NCBI GenBank assembly: GCA_045046885.1
Contig: JASFYX010000041.1
Coordinates: 1-25,135, forward strand
DNA: 25,135 nucleotides
Reading direction: 5' to 3'
DNA from: CG1-02-35-72 sp045046885
Lineage (GTDB): Bacteria; Bacteroidota; Bacteroidia; Flavobacteriales; Flavobacteriaceae
Positions 21,942 through 25,135 of the stretch are shown here, piece by piece (position 1 is the stretch's first letter; each line of letters opens with the position of its first letter). Position numbers and translations under genes: made by a program. The notes beneath the pieces were generated by a model. It was not told where the DNA came from and made no database searches. It worked only from the letters and a program-made list of their open reading frames with translations.

Positions 21942-22505
21942 TTAAACGGTCATTATTTCTTTTTCTTTATTTTCTAAGATGTCGTCTATTTGCTTAGTGA
22001 AAGAATTTGTTAAATCTTGTACGTCGCCTTCGGCATCTTTTGCCAAATCTTCTGAGAGTCCCTCTTTTTGCAATTTTTTAATATCGTCATTGGCTTCTTT
22101 TCTAGCATTACGGATACTAATTTTATCATTTTCTGCTTCGGCATGAGCTTGTTTAGTCAATTCTCTACGACGTTCTTCTGTTAAAGCGGGGATGCTAATA
22201 ATAATAGATTCGCCGTTGTTCATCGGATTAAAACCCAGATTAGCCGCCATAATAGCACGTTCAATTTCTTGTAACATGCTTTTTTCCCAAGGTTGGATTG
22301 TTATTGTTTTTCCGTCAGGGGTGTTGATGTTAGACACTTGACTTAGGGGTGTTGCAGAACCATAATAATCTACTTGTACGCTGTGAAGCATAGATGGAGA
22401 GGCTTTGCCAGCTCTAATATTTAACAATTCTTTTTTAAGATGGACAACTGCATTTTGCATTTGCTCTTTTGCGGAGTCTAGAATAAATTGAACTTCTTCA
22501 TTCAT
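21942..22505 (-). CDS. frr: Ribosome recycling factor
   Basis: RRF, with EF-G, splits the ribosome after termination. The 187 residues match the usual 185. The protein is nearly all charged helices, with domain I helices (LKKELLNIRAGKASPSML at 23-40, LTEERRRELTKQAHAEAE near 107-124) and the small beta domain (YYGSATPLSQVSNINTPDGKTITIQPWEK, about 47-75). All are diagnostic. It lies 15 bases after pyrH in the same direction and ends before a strong terminator, so pyrH-frr is a two-gene transcript or the end of the longer rpsB cluster. Confidence 0.97.
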   Translation of the reverse strand: MNEEVQFILDSAKEQMQNAVVHLKKELLNIRAGKASPSMLHSVQVDYYGSATPLSQVSNINTPDGKTITIQPWEKSMLQEIERAIMAANLGFNPMNNGESIIISIPALTEERRRELTKQAHAEAENDKISIRNARKEANDDIKKLQKEGLSEDLAKDAEGDVQDLTNSFTKQIDDILENKEKEIMTV

Positions 22506-22520
22506 GAGATTGTGATTTTA

Positions 22521-23228
22521 TTATTTTTTAACTAGGGTTCCTATTTTTTCGCCATTAAGCAATTTTTGAAGGTTACCTTGTTTATTCATATCAAATATAA
22601 TTATAGGTAAATTATTTTCTTCACTTAGCGTAAAGGCTGTCATATCCATTACGTTAAGACCTTTACTCATTACGTCTTTAAAAGATATGTTATCGAATTT
22701 TACAGCTTCTTTATTTTTTTCTGGATCTTCAGAATACACACCATCTACACGTGTACCTTTTAAAATAACATCAGCATTAATTTCTATGGCACGTAAAACA
22801 GCGGCGGTATCAGTTGTAAAATAAGGATTGCCAGTACCAGCACCAAAAATAACTACACGTCCTTTTTCTAAATGACGTACAGCACGCCTTTTTATATAAG
22901 GCTCGGCTATTTGTTCCATTTTGATGGCTGTTAAAAGGCGGGTTTTTAAACCTCCTATTTCTAGGGCGTCTTGTAAAGCTAATCCGTTTATAACGGTAGC
23001 CAGCATACCCATATAGTCGCCTTGAACACGATCCATACCTTTTCTAGAGCCTGCTATACCTCTAAATATATTGCCACCACCAATTACAATAGCCACTTCA
23101 ATACCTTTAGCAACTATGGCTGTAATTTCTTTAGCATATTCTGCAAGACGTTCTGGGTCTATTCCGTAAGGTCGATTGCCCATTAGCGCTTCGCCACTTA
23201 ATTTTAGTAATATTCTTTTGTATTGCAT
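22521..23228 (-). CDS. pyrH: UMP kinase
   Basis: PyrH phosphorylates UMP to UDP with ATP, feeding all pyrimidine nucleotides. It is a cytoplasmic hexamer of the amino acid kinase fold. The 235 residues are full length. LKLSGEALMG (8-17) is the phosphate loop, IVIGGGNIFRG (47-57) follows, then DRVQGDYMGMLATVINGLALQDALE, and TGNPYFTTDTAAVLRAIEI near residues 131-149 binds UMP. Bacterial UMP kinases are commonly controlled by GTP and UTP; this cannot be judged here. A textbook promoter lies just upstream, and a terminator separates it from tsf, so pyrH-frr can be expressed independently of rpsB-tsf. Confidence 0.97.
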   Translation of the reverse strand: MQYKRILLKLSGEALMGNRPYGIDPERLAEYAKEITAIVAKGIEVAIVIGGGNIFRGIAGSRKGMDRVQGDYMGMLATVINGLALQDALEIGGLKTRLLTAIKMEQIAEPYIKRRAVRHLEKGRVVIFGAGTGNPYFTTDTAAVLRAIEINADVILKGTRVDGVYSEDPEKNKEAVKFDNISFKDVMSKGLNVMDMTAFTLSEENNLPIIIFDMNKQGNLQKLLNGEKIGTLVKK

Positions 23229-23248
23229 GATTTAATAAGAAAGTTTTA

Positions 23249-23279
23249 CAAATATACTAAAATAAGTAGCTACTATCAA
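23249..23279 (-). promoter_or_regulatory. Promoter of pyrH-frr
   Basis: On the minus strand, TTG (23277-23279), 20 bases, then TATATTTG (23249-23256): a full match to the Bacteroidota consensus with ideal spacing. The start near 23242 leaves a leader of about 14 bases to the ATG at 23228. It lies directly downstream of the tsf terminator. Confidence 0.75.
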
Positions 23280-23301
23280 TATGAAATCTTTGAGAAAAGG
23301 G

Positions 23302-23340
23302 CATAAAAAAACCTTGCCAAATAATGACAAGGTTTTTTTA
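23302..23340 (-). terminator. Rho-independent terminator after tsf
   Basis: AAAAAAACCTTG (23304-23315) pairs with CAAGGTTTTTTT (23328-23339). A T tract on the minus strand follows the stem. It lies about 20 bases after the tsf stop and could slow or end the rpsB-tsf transcript before pyrH. Confidence 0.9.
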
Positions 23341-23358
23341 ATCACAGTATGTGATGTA

Positions 23359-24324
23359 TTATGCTAACGAAACGCGTTTAAAGCCCGTTACAGTTAATCC
23401 TTTTGAATTGACATAATTGGCTACAGTTTGTTTTTCGTTTTTTATAAAATTTTGGTCAAGAAGGCAAAGCTCTTGGTCTAAAGTAGTATTGTCAGAAATA
23501 AATCTTTCTAATTTACCAGGAAGGATTCTATCCCAGATTTTTTCTGGTTTTCCTTCGGCTTTAAGTTCAGCTTTTATATTTTCTTCTTCTTTTGCAATAA
23601 TGTCATCAGTTAATTGTAATCTAGAGATATAAGTTGGTACGTGTTTAAGTGTTTTACCTAATCTGCTTAATTCAATATTTTCTTTTTCAATTACAGCAAT
23701 TCTCGCCTCGGTTTCTGAAGCTACAAATGCAGGGTCAAAATCTTTATATGATAAAGTTGAAGCACCCATAGCAGCAATTTGCATTGAAACATCTTTTGCA
23801 ACTACATCAGCGCCCTCTTTGTTTTCTGATAAAGCTGTTATAGCTGCTATTTTGTTGCCAGTGTGAATATAATAGCCAACAAAAGCGCCAGAAATCTTTT
23901 CGAAAGAAGCTATTTCTAGTTTTTCGCCTATTACACCAGTTTGTTCAATTAATTTTTCGGCAACTGTCATACCGCCAAAGTCAGCATTAAAAAAAGCCTC
24001 TTTAGAATCGTAATTTAAAGCGATAGTTGCAAATTTTGTTGCTAATGCCACAAAATCGGCATTTTTAGCTACAAAATCTGTTTCGCAGTTTAAAGAAATA
24101 ATAACACCAGTGGTGTTATCATCATTAACTTTTGCAATTACAGCACCTTCGGCAGAATCGCGATCAGCTCTTTTATCGGCTACTTTTTGGCCTTTTTTAC
24201 GTAAGATTGATACTGCTTCGTCAAAATTGCCTTCTGCTTCTACTAAAGCATTTTTACAATCCATCATACCAGCACCAGTAAATTTTCTCAGTTTATTAAC
24301 TTCTGCGGCGGTTATTTTTGCCAT
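23359..24324 (-). CDS. tsf: Translation elongation factor Ts
   Basis: EF-Ts releases GDP from EF-Tu. The N-terminal UBA-like domain (4-40, VNKLRKFTGAGMMDCKNAL) and the following EAEGNFDEAVSILRKKG are diagnostic. GVIISLNCETDFVAKNADFV (73-92) is the core subdomain that contacts EF-Tu. The 321 residues are longer than the E. coli protein (about 283), owing to an insertion and extended C-terminal part rich in Glu/Lys (about 220-300, IAVIEKENIELSRLGK and KEEENIKAELKAEGKPEKIWDRI). The latter is similar to the usual C-terminal GKxEK segment. The gene follows rpsB by 21 bases, the normal arrangement. It has its own terminator before pyrH. Confidence 0.97.
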   Translation of the reverse strand: MAKITAAEVNKLRKFTGAGMMDCKNALVEAEGNFDEAVSILRKKGQKVADKRADRDSAEGAVIAKVNDDNTTGVIISLNCETDFVAKNADFVALATKFATIALNYDSKEAFFNADFGGMTVAEKLIEQTGVIGEKLEIASFEKISGAFVGYYIHTGNKIAAITALSENKEGADVVAKDVSMQIAAMGASTLSYKDFDPAFVASETEARIAVIEKENIELSRLGKTLKHVPTYISRLQLTDDIIAKEEENIKAELKAEGKPEKIWDRILPGKLERFISDNTTLDQELCLLDQNFIKNEKQTVANYVNSKGLTVTGFKRVSLA

Positions 24325-24345
24325 TTTATTCTAATTTTTAAAATA

Positions 24346-25135
24346 TTATTTTTCTTCCTTTTTTACTTCTTTAACAACTGGAGCAGCCTCTACTTTAGAT
24401 TTGTCAGGAGCAACTTCTTCTTTTGCTACAACTGGGGCTGCTTTTTCTGCTTGTGCTTTGTCTTTAGTAGATTTGCGCTCTGCTAAACCTTCAACAATAG
24501 CACCAGTAACATAGTTTAAAACTTTACTAATAGATTTAGAAGCATCATCGTTAGAAGGAATTACAAAATCTACTAATCTAGGATCAGAATTGGTATCTAC
24601 CATTGCAAAAATGGGGATATTTAATTTCTGAGCTTCAGCAATTGCGATATGTTCACGTTTTATATCTACTACAAAAATAGCACCTGGTAAGCGTGTCATA
24701 TCTACTATAGAACCTAAATTCTTTTCTAGTTTTTGACGTTGACGGTTAATTTGTAATTTTTCACGTTTAGAAAGGGCGTCAAAAGAACCATCTAGTTTCA
24801 TACGATCTATATGACTCATTTTTTTAACAGCTTTTCTAATAGTTACAAAGTTGGTAAGCATGCCACCTGGCCAACGTTCTGTAATATAGGGCATGTTAAC
24901 ACTAGAAGCAGCATCGGCTACAATGTCTTTAGCTTGTTTTTTTGTCGCTACAAATAACACACGTCTTCCAGAAGAAGCAATTTTGTGTAAAGCACTGGCT
25001 GCTTCTTCTAATTTAGCAGCAGTTTTATACAAATCGATAATATGAATACCAGTACGTTCTGTGTAGATGTATGGTGCCATATTGGGGTCCCATTTACGCG
25101 TAATGTGTCCAAAGTGTACACCTGCGTCAATTAAT
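24346..25135 (-). CDS. rpsB: 30S ribosomal protein S2, 5' end beyond the window
   Basis: S2 is a structural protein of the small subunit. The reading frame is open to the right edge. The codons from 25134 down to 25081 encode LIDAGVHFGHITRKWDPN, which is the conserved S2 start region and precedes the internal Met at 25080, so the true start lies outside the window. The visible 262 residues include TERTGIHIIDLYKT, FVATKKQAKDIV, ERWPGGMLTNF and DTNSDPRLVDFVIPSNDDA, all typical of S2. The last 45 residues are an Ala/Lys/Glu/Val-rich low-complexity tail (KAAPVVAKEEVAPDKSKVEA) not present in E. coli S2. It is the first visible gene of the rpsB-tsf transcript. Confidence 0.97.
   Translation of the reverse strand, partial: LIDAGVHFGHITRKWDPNMAPYIYTERTGIHIIDLYKTAAKLEEAASALHKIASSGRRVLFVATKKQAKDIVADAASSVNMPYITERWPGGMLTNFVTIRKAVKKMSHIDRMKLDGSFDALSKREKLQINRQRQKLEKNLGSIVDMTRLPGAIFVVDIKREHIAIAEAQKLNIPIFAMVDTNSDPRLVDFVIPSNDDASKSISKVLNYVTGAIVEGLAERKSTKDKAQAEKAAPVVAKEEVAPDKSKVEAAPVVKEVKKEEK

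Noticed and set aside
24110..24334. 74-residue plus-strand frame opposite tsf
   Set aside because: Antisense to the most conserved part of EF-Ts; its Ser/Ala/Leu-rich content is a by-product of tsf codon use.
1..25135. CRISPR arrays, insertion sequences, phage or toxin-antitoxin loci
   Set aside because: No regularly spaced repeats, transposase or integrase motifs, target-site duplications or toxin-like gene pairs were seen. Gene content and composition are uniform.

Overview
The window is a stretch of chromosome from a member of the Bacteroidota, almost certainly family Flavobacteriaceae. The evidence is low G+C DNA, genes with AT-rich leaders and no obvious Shine-Dalgarno sequences, promoters of the TTG-N19..21-TAnnTTTG type, secreted proteins whose signal peptides end in SFGQ or FSQ, DUF5686 and DUF3575 envelope proteins, and a tiny PID-CTERM protein. 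Nearly all of it is core genome. I see no insertion sequence, phage, plasmid or CRISPR remnant.

Left part (1-6700). The tail of an unrecognised beta-rich protein ends at a hairpin terminator. A 60-residue PID-CTERM-type protein follows, then convergent ribE (riboflavin synthase). Divergent from ribE is pdxA (pyridoxal phosphate synthesis). A co-directional run then carries the YceD-like DUF177 protein, rpmF (L32), fabH, accB and accC. It links ribosome assembly to the start of fatty acid synthesis, and closes with a strong terminator. An Lrp/AsnC regulator starts directly after that terminator.

Middle part (6700-16050). A membrane zinc metallopeptidase (-) is divergent from a type I asparaginase (+). 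tRNA-Ser(GGA) follows, then a proton-channel operon: a MotA/TolQ/ExbB protein, an unknown four-helix membrane protein and two different ExbD/TolR proteins. This operon presumably energises TonB- or Tol-type envelope work. It converges, through a shared hairpin, on a minus-strand run of a PAP2-like membrane protein, rpoN (sigma-54) and asnS. Upstream of these lie two tandem DUF3575-type outer membrane proteins that look like a duplication.

Right part (16050-25135), all minus strand. In the direction of transcription the order is rpsB (5' end beyond the window), tsf, a terminator, a new promoter, pyrH, frr, a terminator, a DUF5686 outer membrane protein, an RND/MMPL exporter and rmlA. rpsB-tsf-pyrH-frr is the widely conserved translation cluster. 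The last three genes form an envelope group: outer membrane protein, lipid-type exporter and dTDP-sugar synthesis.

I did not find a clearly new multi-gene system. The items most worth a second look are the PID-CTERM mini-protein, the unknown four-helix protein fixed inside the ExbB/ExbD operon, the degenerate PAP2-like protein, the DUF3575 tandem pair with its palindrome-rich leader, and the exporter with an acidic pair in only one of its two halves.
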